Assembly (NCBI GenBank): GCA_004322535.1
Contig: SCUZ01000064.1
Coordinates: 1 to 64,000, forward strand
DNA from: Rugosibacter sp.
Lineage (GTDB): Bacteria > Pseudomonadota > Gammaproteobacteria > Burkholderiales > Rhodocyclaceae
Reading direction: 5' to 3'
Length of the DNA: 64,000 bases
Below, in pieces: positions 19,187 to 28,390 of the stretch (its first letter is position 1; the number at the start of each line of letters is the position of its first letter). Position numbers and translations under genes: made by a program. Below the pieces are notes generated by a model, which worked only from the letters and a program-made list of their open reading frames with translations, made no database searches and was not told the DNA's origin.

Positions 19187-19914
19187 TTTTTAGTTGTGTG
19201 AGACTTCGCTTGCCGGTTTCTACGAATGAAATAATAGCCCCAGAAAATCAGCGTCATTGCTGCAAGAGAGAACCATTGCAACGCATAACCACGATTTCGA
19301 TCTGCTCCATTACCTGGGTGAGGCCAATCACGCACCAAACCATCTTGTGCCGTGCTGGTTTGGTACAACACTAATGGTTGAACGTGTAACTTTGCCCAAG
19401 CGGAATACGCACCTGGTTCTACTTGGCTCCATATCACCCCATTTTTAGCATCTTGCCCAACCGAGCCGACTCGAGGTGTCCGTTCATGAATTATCCCTTC
19501 AACCGTTTGAACTCCCTCTGGGGTAATGATTTGTGGCAATTGACTACGATCGTTCATGCCATGAGTCCAGCCACGATTTACCAAGACGGATAAATCGCTT
19601 CCCATAATTCGCAAGGGCATCAGCACTTGAAAACCAACTTGCCCTTGATAAATCTGGTTATCAAGAAACAGCGTTTTTTCCTTTACCCATTCTCCCTGCA
19701 CTTTTGCCGGATAAGCAGCGAAACGTTTGGCATCTATCAATGAAGCACCAAGTACTATAGGAGATACGCTTTTGACCGCAAGCATGCGCTCTTCAAGCGC
19801 GTCACGCTGATGCGCCCTATCCAATTGCCAAAATCCTAACCGGGACGTGACAAGGATAACCAGCAAGGCTGCAAGGGTAGGGATACTTTTCTTCAAATGG
19901 TACATTGTAAACAC
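19183..19914 (-). CDS. SURF1-family cytochrome oxidase assembly protein
   Basis: 243 residues. Two membrane helices at the ends (IPTLAALLVILVTSRLGFWQL and QWFSLAAMTLIFWGYYFI) enclose a periplasmic domain. SURF1 motifs are GFWQLDRA, LNRGW-type VLVNRGW, and the C-terminal RNRGYALQWFSLA. SURF1 assists heme a insertion in subunit I. It is separated from coxC by an oppositely oriented small gene and a terminator, so SURF1-CxxxC protein-cyoE-SCO is probably its own transcription unit. Confidence 0.95.
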   Translation of the reverse strand: MFTMYHLKKSIPTLAALLVILVTSRLGFWQLDRAHQRDALEERMLAVKSVSPIVLGASLIDAKRFAAYPAKVQGEWVKEKTLFLDNQIYQGQVGFQVLMPLRIMGSDLSVLVNRGWTHGMNDRSQLPQIITPEGVQTVEGIIHERTPRVGSVGQDAKNGVIWSQVEPGAYSAWAKLHVQPLVLYQTSTAQDGLVRDWPHPGNGADRNRGYALQWFSLAAMTLIFWGYYFIRRNRQAKSHTTKK

Positions 19915-20022
19915 TGCATAAAGTAGTGGATAGCAAACGTAAAAATTATCTGGGAATCTCTTGGATAACTTCCATTAAACTAGTCTGAGTTATTCAAAAA
20001 AATTATTCTTCGGGGTTCGAAA

Positions 20023-20211
20023 ATGAAAATCATCGTGATCTTAATGCTAGTCGCTATTTTCGCCAGCTTGTTTTCAGCGCTCTTTTTCCTGTTTCAGGAT
20101 CAAGCCGGTTCGACTAGAACCGTTAAAGCTTTAACACTGCGCATATCACTATCCATAGCCCTATTTATATTGCTGATGGTCGCGCACTACTTCGGAATAA
20201 TTGGCAAATAG
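20023..20211 (+). CDS. twin-transmembrane protein (DUF2909)
   Basis: 62 residues with two hydrophobic helices (IIVILMLVAIFASLFSALFFLF and LRISLSIALFILLMVAHYFGII) separated by a short loop (QDQAGSTRTVKALT). This matches small twin-TM proteins found beside coxC and SURF1 in betaproteobacteria. It is on the opposite strand to the oxidase genes and splits the cluster. Function is unknown; oxidase assembly is a guess from position. Confidence 0.85.
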   Translation: MKIIVILMLVAIFASLFSALFFLFQDQAGSTRTVKALTLRISLSIALFILLMVAHYFGIIGK

Positions 20212-20246
20212 TCTTGGTAAAAGCTTCTAGATCGGCTTGCACTACC

Positions 20247-20282
20247 AAAAAACTAGCGCTCCTAATGGAGCGCTAGTTTTTT
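20247..20282. terminator. bidirectional terminator between DUF2909 and coxC
   Basis: Arms ACTAGCGCTCC and GGAGCGCTAGT, loop TAAT, flanked by A6 and T6. It can end both the rightward small gene and the leftward coxB-coxC transcript. Confidence 0.9.
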
Positions 20283-20310
20283 CAGCTTCCGATATCGGCA
20301 GTCGCTGCTT

Positions 20311-21165
20311 TTAGAGCCAGTACACAACAACAAAAAGAAACAACCAAACCACATCGACAAAGTGCCAGTACCAGGCAACTGCCTCAAAAGCAAAATGATG
20401 CTCTGGTGTGAAATCGCCCTTTAGCGAACGAAACAAAATCACCATCAACATAAGGGCACCAAGAGTGACATGAAATCCGTGAAACCCTGTCAACAGATAA
20501 AACGTGCTGCCGTACCCACCAGTAGACAGCTTCAAGTTCATCTCATGGTAAGCGTGAGAATATTCATAGACTTGAAACCCCATAAAAATAACGCCAAGCA
20601 ATACTGTCAAAAACAACCCTACAGTTAATTGCGCCCTTTTATTAGCCATGAGGCCCCAATGAGCCCACGTCAATGTCGCGCCTGAAGATAATAGCAAAAG
20701 CGTGTTGAGCGCAGGAATACCCCATGGCTTCATGGCGTCCCAATCACCCTTGAACCCAGGCCCGGCAGATGGCCAGACATTTTTAAAGTCAGGCCAAATC
20801 AATGCGTTATCTATACTGGATAAATCAGGTACCGAAATAACGCGGATGTAAAAAAGCGCGCCAAAAAATGCGGCGAAAAACATCACTTCCGAAAAAATAA
20901 ACCAGCCCATTCCCCAGCGGAATGAACCATCAACACGCTTGTTGTATGCCCCTGCGCGTGACTCGGCAATCACCTTGCCAAACCAGCCGTACATCATATA
21001 AAGCAGCACAGCCAGCCCAGCCAGCAAGGTTGGCATGCCCACCCCTACTTTATTCATGAGCATGACAGCACCTGAAGCCATCAATAACAAAGCAAATGAC
21101 CCAACCAGAGGCCACGCTGACGGCCCCGGAACATAGTAATAACTCTCTTCATGTGTCGACATCAA
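20311..21165 (-). CDS. coxC: cytochrome c oxidase subunit III
   Basis: 284 residues with seven predicted membrane helices; it stabilises subunit I. Typical features are YYYVPGPSAWPLVGSFALL at the N-terminus, WGMGWFIFSEVMFFAAFFGALFY (with the conserved Glu), TGFHGFHVTLGALML, and the C-terminal FEAVAWYWHFVDVVWLFLFVVVYW. It lies 21 bases downstream of the DUF2970 gene. Confidence 0.97.
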   Translation of the reverse strand: MMSTHEESYYYVPGPSAWPLVGSFALLLMASGAVMLMNKVGVGMPTLLAGLAVLLYMMYGWFGKVIAESRAGAYNKRVDGSFRWGMGWFIFSEVMFFAAFFGALFYIRVISVPDLSSIDNALIWPDFKNVWPSAGPGFKGDWDAMKPWGIPALNTLLLLSSGATLTWAHWGLMANKRAQLTVGLFLTVLLGVIFMGFQVYEYSHAYHEMNLKLSTGGYGSTFYLLTGFHGFHVTLGALMLMVILFRSLKGDFTPEHHFAFEAVAWYWHFVDVVWLFLFVVVYWL

Positions 21166-21186
21166 TAATCTCCCTTCAAAATTTTC

Positions 21187-21420
21187 TCAATTAGCCATTC
21201 CAATGTTGGCCACAATTACGTTGACCAGCACTACAACACCAACCACAAAAATAATTCCACCAATGATCCCGGCGATCACAACCTGCTTTAATGAAATACT
21301 TGCAGCATCGGACTCATAATCTTGGCGACGGCGGATACCGAGAAACGACCAAAAAACCGCGCCTACCACAGTAAAAAATCCGGCCTTGGAAGTTTTTTCA
21401 TTTTGCACATTCAAACTCAT
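21187..21420 (-). CDS. small cox-cluster membrane protein (DUF2970)
   Basis: 77 residues: a soluble N-terminus with VFWSFLGIRRRQDYESD, the DUF2970 signature, then one membrane helix (VIAGIIGGIIFVVGVVVLVNVIVA). It is found between ctaG and coxC in many betaproteobacteria; no biochemical role is known. The ATG overlaps the ctaG stop (ATGA), so it is translationally coupled. Confidence 0.88.
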   Translation of the reverse strand: MSLNVQNEKTSKAGFFTVVGAVFWSFLGIRRRQDYESDAASISLKQVVIAGIIGGIIFVVGVVVLVNVIVANIGMAN

Positions 21421-21998
21421 ACGCCTTCTTTCACTTTATGAACTGATCCAGAACTGGTTTCTGCACGCCGGTTGCCTTCAACCTCAAAGAACGTATATGA
21501 GAGCGTTATAGTTGCGATTTCTTTGGGCAATGCTGAATCAACAACAAAAACAACTGGCATTTGTCTACGCTCACCCGGCGCAAGTGTTTGCTTGTTAAAG
21601 CAAAAGCATTCCAGCTTCCGGAAGTGCTCCGCTGCAAGCGGCGGACCATAGCTTGGGATGGCTTGCCCGGTAACCGGCACATCGCGAGTGTTAGTAACCT
21701 CAAACATCGCCTGAGCAAGCTCGCCGGGGTGAACAGAAAGATGACCAACCAGCGGCTTAAACGTCCACGCCATGTCATGAACATTGGTATCAAACTCAAC
21801 CGTTACAAGCCTTGATGAATCCACCTGAGTATTAACAGGGCGGTCATCCACACCGGTCTGGTTAATACCCAGCGCACCACAAACGACTGGGTAGAGTGGT
21901 ATCAAAGCATAACCAAACCCAAACATGGCAACCGAAAATGTTGCTAATTTAAGCAGCGTTCGCAGGTTACGCCTGGCAGATGAAAGACTTTTCTTCAA
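21417..21998 (-). CDS. ctaG: cytochrome c oxidase assembly protein CtaG (Cox11)
   Basis: Inserts CuB into subunit I. About 193 residues: one membrane helix (LLKLATFSVAMFGFGYALIPLY), then a periplasmic copper-binding domain with the Cox11 motif ECFCFNKQTL (CFCF) and C-terminal ITLSYTFFEVEG. There is no ATG near the expected start. A TTG at 21998, overlapping the stop of the 37-residue gene upstream (ATTGA), gives the best fit; TTG at 22013 is the alternative. The long open frame up to 22220 only reads through the small gene in another frame. Confidence 0.9.
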   Translation of the reverse strand: MKKSLSSARRNLRTLLKLATFSVAMFGFGYALIPLYPVVCGALGINQTGVDDRPVNTQVDSSRLVTVEFDTNVHDMAWTFKPLVGHLSVHPGELAQAMFEVTNTRDVPVTGQAIPSYGPPLAAEHFRKLECFCFNKQTLAPGERRQMPVVFVVDSALPKEIATITLSYTFFEVEGNRRAETSSGSVHKVKEGV

Positions 21999-22108
21999 TG
22001 GTTTAGATACCAACTCTGCGCAATGAACCCAAAAAACACAGCAGCCACCAACACAGCAAGAACTAATGCTGTACGCAGATTTTTGATTTTTACCGTAGGT
22101 GAAGACAT
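21995..22108 (-). CDS. cytochrome oxidase small assembly protein (37 residues)
   Basis: A short frame between coxA and ctaG: M-SSPTVKIKNLRTALVLAV..., one membrane helix (TALVLAVLVAAVFFGFIA), ending in QSWYLNH. Very small single-helix proteins at this exact place are annotated in betaproteobacterial cox operons as small assembly proteins. The ATG is 27 bases after the coxA stop, and its TGA overlaps the proposed TTG of ctaG, which suggests coupled translation. No function is demonstrated here. Confidence 0.75.
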   Translation of the reverse strand: MSSPTVKIKNLRTALVLAVLVAAVFFGFIAQSWYLNH

Positions 22109-22135
22109 TGTATTTAACTCGTCCCAAGCGATCAC

Positions 22136-23731
22136 TTATTTTACGACTGGCTGCACTTCCCACGTGTGATACGGTGCTGGAGACGGCACATCCCACTCCA
22201 GCCCCTCCGCACCTTCCCATGGCTTGGCTGGCGCTTTTGGACCACCCTTGATACAGGTAATTACGTTGTACAAGAAGAGCAATTGCGACAAGCCTAAGCC
22301 GAATGCGCCAACCGTTGAAATCTGGTTGAAATCAGTAAATTGCAGTGCATAGTCAGGAATACGGCGCGGCATACCGGCAATACCAAGAAAATGCTGAACG
22401 AAAAAGGTCATGTTAAAGAAAATAAAGGAAAGCCAAAAGTGCACTTGACCCAATTTTTCGTTATACATATGCCCCGTCCACTTTGGCAGCCAGTAATAAG
22501 CGCCGGCAAAAGCAGAGAACAGCGCGCCAGCCACCATCGTGTAATGGAAATGCGCCACGACGTAATACGTATCTTGCATCTGCACATCAACAGCTGCCAT
22601 TGCCAGAACCAGCCCCGAAAAGCCGCCAACGGTGAAGAGAAAGATAAAACCAATGGCGAACAACATGGGCGTCTCGAAACTCAACGAGCCACGCCACATG
22701 GTGGCAGTCCAGTTGAATATTTTTACGCCTGTCGGTACTGCAATGAACATCGTGGCATACATGAAGTACAACTGAGCAGTCACGGGCATACCCGTGGTGT
22801 ACATATGGTGCGCCCACACGGTAAATGACAGAATCCCGATTGCAGCCACGGCATAAACCATCGACGCGTAACCAAACAACGGCTTACGCGAAAACGTCGA
22901 GATCACTTGTGAAACAATGCCAAACCCCGGAATGATGACGATATAGACCTCTGGATGGCCAAAGAACCAGAAAATGTGCTGGAATAAAACAGGATCACCG
23001 CCACCTGCTGCACTAAAAAAGCTTGTTCCAAAATGGCGATCCGTCAGCGTCATGGTGACCGCGCCAGCAAGTACAGGCATCACAGCAATAATCAAAAATG
23101 CAGTCACCAGCCACGTCCAGCAAAACAGTGGCATTTTCATCAGCGTCATGCCCGGAGCTCGCAGATTAAAAATCGTGGTGATGATGTTGATCGAACCCAT
23201 GATCGACGAGAGACCAAGAATATGAAGGGCAAAAATTGCCATATCCATCCCCATCCCCTGCTGTATGGTCAGCGGAGGATAAAGAGTCCATCCAGCTGCA
23301 GCAGCACCACCCGGCACAAACATCGAGGTCGTCAGCAACAGAGCCGCGGGTGGCAGCAGCCAGAAGCTCAGGTTATTCATGCGCCCAAAAGCCATATCTG
23401 ATGCGCCGATCTGTAGCGGCAGCATCCAGTTAGCGAAACCCACGAATGCCGGCATAATCGCGCCGAACACCATGATCAGTCCGTGCAAGGTTGTCAGCTG
23501 GTTAAAGAACTCCGGGCGAACAAGTTGCAGGCCCGGCTGAAAAAGTTCAGAGCGGATAGTGAGCGCCATACAGCCGCCCACCAGAAACATGGCAAAGCTA
23601 AACCACAGATACATGGAGCCGATATCTTTATGGTTAGTGGTTGTTATCCAGCGCATCAGCCCACTCGGGTGGTGTCCGTGGTCCTCGTGGTCTGCGCTAT
23701 GTCCGTTCACGGTTGTTGTTGCTGTATTCAT
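22136..23731 (-). CDS. coxA: cytochrome c oxidase subunit I (aa3 type)
   Basis: The catalytic subunit holding heme a and the heme a3-CuB centre, reducing O2 to water and pumping protons. It is 531 residues with twelve helices. Heme and copper ligands are visible: TLHGLIMVFGA, WFFGHPEVYIVIIPGFG (CuB His, cross-linked Tyr and the D-channel Glu), WAHHMYTTGMP, and VAHFHYTMVAGA. The GHPEVY glutamate and YASMVY K-channel segment place it in the A1 class. It is preceded by coxB 70 bases upstream. Confidence 0.99.
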   Translation of the reverse strand: MNTATTTVNGHSADHEDHGHHPSGLMRWITTTNHKDIGSMYLWFSFAMFLVGGCMALTIRSELFQPGLQLVRPEFFNQLTTLHGLIMVFGAIMPAFVGFANWMLPLQIGASDMAFGRMNNLSFWLLPPAALLLTTSMFVPGGAAAAGWTLYPPLTIQQGMGMDMAIFALHILGLSSIMGSINIITTIFNLRAPGMTLMKMPLFCWTWLVTAFLIIAVMPVLAGAVTMTLTDRHFGTSFFSAAGGGDPVLFQHIFWFFGHPEVYIVIIPGFGIVSQVISTFSRKPLFGYASMVYAVAAIGILSFTVWAHHMYTTGMPVTAQLYFMYATMFIAVPTGVKIFNWTATMWRGSLSFETPMLFAIGFIFLFTVGGFSGLVLAMAAVDVQMQDTYYVVAHFHYTMVAGALFSAFAGAYYWLPKWTGHMYNEKLGQVHFWLSFIFFNMTFFVQHFLGIAGMPRRIPDYALQFTDFNQISTVGAFGLGLSQLLFLYNVITCIKGGPKAPAKPWEGAEGLEWDVPSPAPYHTWEVQPVVK

Positions 23732-23801
23732 GTAATTCTCCTGATATTTCTAACTAAGCACGGGCTTTCACGGGCAATGAGCAAGGCCGATACCCGACGC
23801 A

Positions 23802-24944
23802 TCACTTGCGCGAGGCCTTGACTTCGGATGGCTGAACCATGTCGCCCACCTTGTTGCCCCAGGCATTTCGCTCATAGGTCACAACCGCTGCAATCTCGGC
23901 ATCTGAAAGCTGCTTGCCGAATGCTGCCATTGCCGTACCGGCCTTGCCATTCAGAACAAGATGCAAGTGATCTTCCCTGGGCCCCGTGGCAATTTTTGAT
24001 CCATCCAACGCCGGGAATGCGGGCGGCAAACCCTTACCCGTCGGCTGATGGCAAGCAGAACAGTTTTGCGCATACACCGTTTCACCACGGGTTTTCAATT
24101 CATCCAGAGTCCACACCTTTGCTGGGTCGTCAGCCACAGCAGCCATCCTGGTTTTTTGCTCAGCAACCCAAGCACTGTATTTTTCAGCAGAAACGACATC
24201 CACCACAATGGGCATAAACCCATGGTCTTTGCCGCATAGCTCGGCACATTGGCCGCGGAAGGTACCTTCACGGTCTGCACGGAAAGAGGTATCGCGAATA
24301 AAACCAGGTACAGCATCCTGCTTTACCGCAAACGCAGGCATGTACCACGCATGAATCACATCTTCGGCGGTCGTCAAAATACGGATCTTTTTCCCAATGG
24401 GCACGACAACGTGGTTATCCACTTCAAGCAAGTAATGCTCGCCTTTGGGTGCCTTGCCCTCAATTTGTTCGCGAGGCGTTGAAAGCACGCTCTTGAACTT
24501 GATGCCCTCGCCTTCGCCTTTGATGTAGTCGTAACCCCATTTCCACTGATAGCCAGTTGCCTTGATAGTGATATCGGCCCCTGTTGCATCACGCATGGAA
24601 ATCAAAGTTTTAGTAACAGGCCACACCATGACAAGCAAAATAATCGTCGGGATAACGGTCCATAGAATTTCTACGGTTGTATTTTCGTGAAATGTCGCAG
24701 CGACCCGGCCTGGCGCCTTGCGATGTTTCACGATGGCGTAGAACATCACACCGAAAACACCCACAAAAATGACTCCACAGATGTACATCATCATCATGTG
24801 CAGGTCATACACCGTCTGGGCAAGCTTGGTTGCGGGCTCCTGAAAGTTAACCCGGTAAGCCGCATTTACAGCTTGTGCCAGCATGGTTAAAACCATCCCA
24901 CCGGCCAGACGTAACAAACCCACTCTTTGCGCTGCTCTGGTCAT
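23802..24944 (-). CDS. coxB: cytochrome c oxidase subunit II with fused cytochrome c domain
   Basis: 380 residues. A signal-like N-terminus and two membrane helices (MMMYICGVIFVGVFGVMFYAIV and EILWTVIPTIILLVMVWPV) precede the CuA domain: His in DVIHAWYMPAF and CAELCGKDHGFM (C-x3-C-x3-H-x2-M). A C-terminal cytochrome c domain carries CSACH and a downstream Met, making it a caa3-type subunit II. A GAGG ribosome site precedes the ATG. It is probably the first gene of the coxB-coxA-small gene-ctaG-DUF2970-coxC operon. Confidence 0.98.
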   Translation of the reverse strand: MTRAAQRVGLLRLAGGMVLTMLAQAVNAAYRVNFQEPATKLAQTVYDLHMMMMYICGVIFVGVFGVMFYAIVKHRKAPGRVAATFHENTTVEILWTVIPTIILLVMVWPVTKTLISMRDATGADITIKATGYQWKWGYDYIKGEGEGIKFKSVLSTPREQIEGKAPKGEHYLLEVDNHVVVPIGKKIRILTTAEDVIHAWYMPAFAVKQDAVPGFIRDTSFRADREGTFRGQCAELCGKDHGFMPIVVDVVSAEKYSAWVAEQKTRMAAVADDPAKVWTLDELKTRGETVYAQNCSACHQPTGKGLPPAFPALDGSKIATGPREDHLHLVLNGKAGTAMAAFGKQLSDAEIAAVVTYERNAWGNKVGDMVQPSEVKASRK

Positions 24945-25166
24945 CTCTAAACCTCTTATATCAAGAACAAAACTTTTTAAAACAATAAGCTAAAAGCCGA
25001 ATTAATCTTTAATTGCGCTTATTTTCTGCGCCAATCAATTCCAAAAAATTGGCACGCAGTTTATCATGGCTTTTCGCCTTGCCCTGCGCCCCACATGAAT
25101 TATCCCCACAGAATATCCCCGGCACGGGAGTGACGCTTCTACATGTTCGGGTTACGGTTTCCTCGC

Positions 25167-26525
25167 TTACAGACTACCGAGCGACTGCAAAATGCGCTCA
25201 TGCACGCCAGCAAACCCTCCGTTGCTCATCACTAAAACATAATCACCCTCGTGCGCACTCGCAGCAACGAACGAAACCAGTTGTTCAATATCCTCAAAGC
25301 ATTGCGCTTTACTGCCCAGCGGGGTTAGTGCTGCGGCCACATCCCAGCCCAGCTTGTGGGTATAACAAAAAACCTGGTCAGCTCCCTCGAGACTGACTGA
25401 CAATTGCGCCGACATTATGCCTAGCTTCATCGTATTTGAGCGAGGCTCGAGCACCGCAAGAATGCGCGCCGAGCCTACGCGCTGCCGCAAACCCTCCAAA
25501 GTGAAACGAATTGCCGTGGGATGATGTGCAAAATCATCGATAACCGTGACGCCACGGACAACCCCACGAACCTCTAACCGACGCTTGATTCCCTGAAATG
25601 TTGCCAAGGCCTGCAAACCCACATCAACAGGAACACCCGCATGACGCGCCCCTGCAAGAGCTGCCAGGGCATTGGCGCGGTTGTGTTTTCCCGGCAAGGC
25701 GAAAGCCGGAACCCGGCCTTGCAGTTTTTCCGTGAGAAATACATCAAACCCACTGTCGGCGTCAGCTTCACCCGCATGCCATCCATCGCCATCTACATCG
25801 TTAAACCATTCCACAGGCGTCCAGCATCCCCGAGAGAGCACTCTTGCTAGCGAAGCTTCTTCCCGATTTGCCACAATCAAGCCGTTCCCCGGCACCGTAC
25901 GTACCAGATGGTGAAACTGGGTCTCGATTGCAGCAAGATCAGCAAAAATATCTGCATGATCAAATTCCAGGTTATTCAAGATCACTGTACGAGGGCGATA
26001 GTGCACAAACTTGGAGCGCTTGTCGCAAAACGCCGTATCGTATTCATCCGCCTCAATGACAAAAAATGGGGAATCGGTTAGCCGTGCGGACACACCAAAA
26101 TTAGCCGGTACCCCCCCCACAAGAAATGAAGGATTGAGTCCTGCGACTTCCAGAATCCAGGTGAGAATGGATGTGGTCGTTGTTTTACCATGCGTACCGG
26201 CAACACCAATCACCCAGCGATCATGCAAAATATTATCTGTCAGCCATTGCGGGCCTGATACATAGGGCAAATTACGGTCAAGCACAGCCTCGAGCAACGG
26301 ATTACCGCGCGAAATTGCATTGCCTATGACATACAGATCAGGATTTAACGCTAATTGATCTGCGCCAAACCCTTCCGTCAGCGCGATGCCTTGATCGACT
26401 AATTGCGTACTCATCGGGGGGTAAACATTCGCGTCACACCCTGTCACCCGATGCCCGGCTGCCCTGGCCAACAAAGCCACGCCCCCCATAAAAGTGCCAC
26501 AAATACCAAGAATATGAATATGCAT
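25167..26525 (-). CDS. mpl: UDP-N-acetylmuramate:L-alanyl-gamma-D-glutamyl-meso-DAP ligase
   Basis: A murein recycling enzyme: it joins the recovered tripeptide to UDP-MurNAc. It is a Mur ligase of 452 residues. N-terminal HIHILGICGTFMGGVALLAR, ATP loop GVAGTHGKTTTTSILTWIL near 110, EADEYDTAF near 175, the C-terminal domain DDFAHHPTAI near 320, and VMSNGGFAG. The TFMGG in the N-terminal motif and the length mark Mpl rather than MurC. It is divergent from the next gene by 50 bases. Confidence 0.96.
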   Translation of the reverse strand: MHIHILGICGTFMGGVALLARAAGHRVTGCDANVYPPMSTQLVDQGIALTEGFGADQLALNPDLYVIGNAISRGNPLLEAVLDRNLPYVSGPQWLTDNILHDRWVIGVAGTHGKTTTTSILTWILEVAGLNPSFLVGGVPANFGVSARLTDSPFFVIEADEYDTAFCDKRSKFVHYRPRTVILNNLEFDHADIFADLAAIETQFHHLVRTVPGNGLIVANREEASLARVLSRGCWTPVEWFNDVDGDGWHAGEADADSGFDVFLTEKLQGRVPAFALPGKHNRANALAALAGARHAGVPVDVGLQALATFQGIKRRLEVRGVVRGVTVIDDFAHHPTAIRFTLEGLRQRVGSARILAVLEPRSNTMKLGIMSAQLSVSLEGADQVFCYTHKLGWDVAAALTPLGSKAQCFEDIEQLVSFVAASAHEGDYVLVMSNGGFAGVHERILQSLGSL

Positions 26526-26575
26526 ACAGCCGTTCCGTGAAATAATATCTGCGGATTCTAACCTTTGGCCTTCTT

Positions 26576-27211
26576 ATGCCGCGTCGTAAACCCGCACCTG
26601 CCGACTCTCGCCATTTGCGTCGCGCTATCGCCATTGCTGCCGCACGCTTGATGGCCGAGGATGGGTTAACCGATTACGCTACCGCGAAACGCAAAGCCGC
26701 CCGCAGCCTTGGTGCAGAACATGGCGAAGGCTTGCCCACCAATGAAGAAGTGCAAACCGAACTTCGCCTTTACCAATCGATTTACCAGGAAGATGAGCAA
26801 AATGATCGCCTGCAAGCACTGCGCCAAACAGCCCTGAATGCCATGCAGTTACTGAATGAATTTCAACCCCGCCTGACGGGTGCCGTACTGGACGGCACGG
26901 CAGCCCGCTATTCGCCCATTCACCTGCAATTAGTCGCCGACAGTAGTAAAGATGTAGAAATCTGGCTGCTGACCCATCAGATCGCCTTTGATACAGCATC
27001 CCTGCCACACCAAAATCCCAGGAGTCCGGAAGATCGGTTTGTTTTAGATATGGACGACACAACCGTTCTGGTGGACGTTTTTCCTGCCCAAAAAAGACAT
27101 AGCGGAGCGCCTAGCGCAGCCATGTCGGAAGTGAAAACCCTGCTCGCTAATTCGACAGCCGCTACGCCGTTGTCTGAATTGCAGCTCACAGTCCCGACTG
27201 ATGCAAGATAG
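26576..27211 (+). CDS. conserved hypothetical protein beside mpl
   Basis: 211 residues, no signal peptide or membrane helix. The basic N-terminus (RHLRRAIAIAAARLMAEDGLTDYATAKRKAA) is helical and resembles a nucleic-acid-binding segment, with the phrase DGLTDYATAKRKAARSLG. The middle (YSPIHLQLVADSSKDVEIWLL) looks like an alpha/beta domain, and DRFVLDMDDTTVLVDVFP follows. Proteins of this type occur next to mpl in betaproteobacteria; no function is known to me. It overlaps the longer version of the following gene. Confidence 0.75.
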   Translation: MPRRKPAPADSRHLRRAIAIAAARLMAEDGLTDYATAKRKAARSLGAEHGEGLPTNEEVQTELRLYQSIYQEDEQNDRLQALRQTALNAMQLLNEFQPRLTGAVLDGTAARYSPIHLQLVADSSKDVEIWLLTHQIAFDTASLPHQNPRSPEDRFVLDMDDTTVLVDVFPAQKRHSGAPSAAMSEVKTLLANSTAATPLSELQLTVPTDAR

Positions 27212-27218
27212 TTTAAAC

Positions 27219-27779
27219 ATGAAAAATCGACTGATTCGCTTTCTGTTACTCGCGATAATCGCCATTAGTGCAGGCGGCTCCGGCTATTTGATTAGTCGCG
27301 AACAACGCGCACCGAACATTACTTTGTCATCTGCAGCAGCGACACCGCAATCTGCAGTCGACAAGCTATTGCGCACCTCTTTTGCCACCACAGAAGGTCA
27401 ATGGCAAACTCTGGCCGCCTGGCGCGGCAAGGTGCTGGTAGTCAACTTCTGGGCAACGTGGTGCCCACCCTGCCGTGAAGAAATGCCGTTATTCTCCAGC
27501 ATGCAGAAAAAATATAAGGATAAAGGTTTGCAATTTGTTGGCATCAGCATTGATAGCATCGATAAAGTACGCGAGTATCAGTCAATTGAAAAACCGGGTT
27601 ATCCCTTGTTGTTAGGTTCGCCAGATGCCATGGGTCTGAGTGAAGCCTTGGGAAATGTTTCGCAAGCACTCCCATTCACCGTCATCATCACCCGTCAGGG
27701 ACGGCTTGATTCTGTCAAAATCGGACGCCTCACCGAAGACGAACTTGAAGCGCGCCTGCACACACTACTTAAACAGTAG
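27219..27779 (+). CDS. TlpA/ResA-type thioredoxin-like protein
   Basis: About 186 residues. An N-terminal membrane anchor (IRFLLLAIIAISAGGSGYLI) places the thioredoxin domain in the periplasm. The active site is NFWATWCPPCREEMP (CPPC), followed by a cis-Pro region (ALPFTVIITRQG). It is likely a reductant for cytochrome c maturation or for oxidase cysteine pairs. I prefer the ATG at 27219; an upstream ATG at 27201 overlaps the previous gene. Confidence 0.93.
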   Translation: MKNRLIRFLLLAIIAISAGGSGYLISREQRAPNITLSSAAATPQSAVDKLLRTSFATTEGQWQTLAAWRGKVLVVNFWATWCPPCREEMPLFSSMQKKYKDKGLQFVGISIDSIDKVREYQSIEKPGYPLLLGSPDAMGLSEALGNVSQALPFTVIITRQGRLDSVKIGRLTEDELEARLHTLLKQ

Positions 27780-27818
27780 ACTAGACAAACGGTAGTCATT
27801 TGCGGCAAACTCGCACCC

Positions 27819-28310
27819 ATGACGACGCAAAAGCACAGCAAAAGCGCAACTAGCGAAAAACAAAATTCAGTAATTCTCGTGCTCCACGGGCCCAATCTGA
27901 ATCTCCTGGGCACAAGGGAACCGGAAATCTACGGACACACGACACTCGCTGACATCCATACGGCAATGGAAACCCGGGCACGCGCGAATGGCGTCCGTCT
28001 GGAAAGTTTTCAAAGCAATCACGAAGGCGAGTTGATCGACCGCGTGCAATCCGCCCGCGTGCAAGGCGTCGTTTACATCATTATCAATCCCGCAGCCTAC
28101 ACTCATACCAGCATTGCCTTACGGGATGCCTTGGCCGCAGTTGCCATCCCTTTTATTGAGGTCCATCTCTCGAACATTCACTCACGCGAATCGTTTCGTC
28201 AGCAATCCTACTTTTCCGACATTGCAACAGGTGTCATTGCGGGCCTTGGCGCCCAAGGCTACACCTTGGCACTGGAAGCTGCATTATTGCGGCTAAATAT
28301 CACCGCTTAA
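27819..28310 (+). CDS. aroQ: type II 3-dehydroquinate dehydratase
   Basis: Third step of the shikimate pathway. 163 residues, slightly longer than usual because of a polar N-terminal extension (about 18 residues). Signatures: [19 protein letters not shown] (with the flexible-lid Arg and catalytic Tyr), [27 protein letters not shown], and the catalytic His in [11 protein letters not shown]. In betaproteobacteria this gene commonly precedes accB-accC, as here. Confidence 0.97.
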   Translation: MTTQKHSKSATSEKQNSVILVLHGPNLNLLGTREPEIYGHTTLADIHTAMETRARANGVRLESFQSNHEGELIDRVQSARVQGVVYIIINPAAYTHTSIALRDALAAVAIPFIEVHLSNIHSRESFRQQSYFSDIATGVIAGLGAQGYTLALEAALLRLNITA

Positions 28311-28390
28311 AGCGCCTCCACAGAATTGCACCACCGATGCAGGCACTGGTGGCACACCCCATATTTATAAAACCCGAAAGGAAACCTTCC

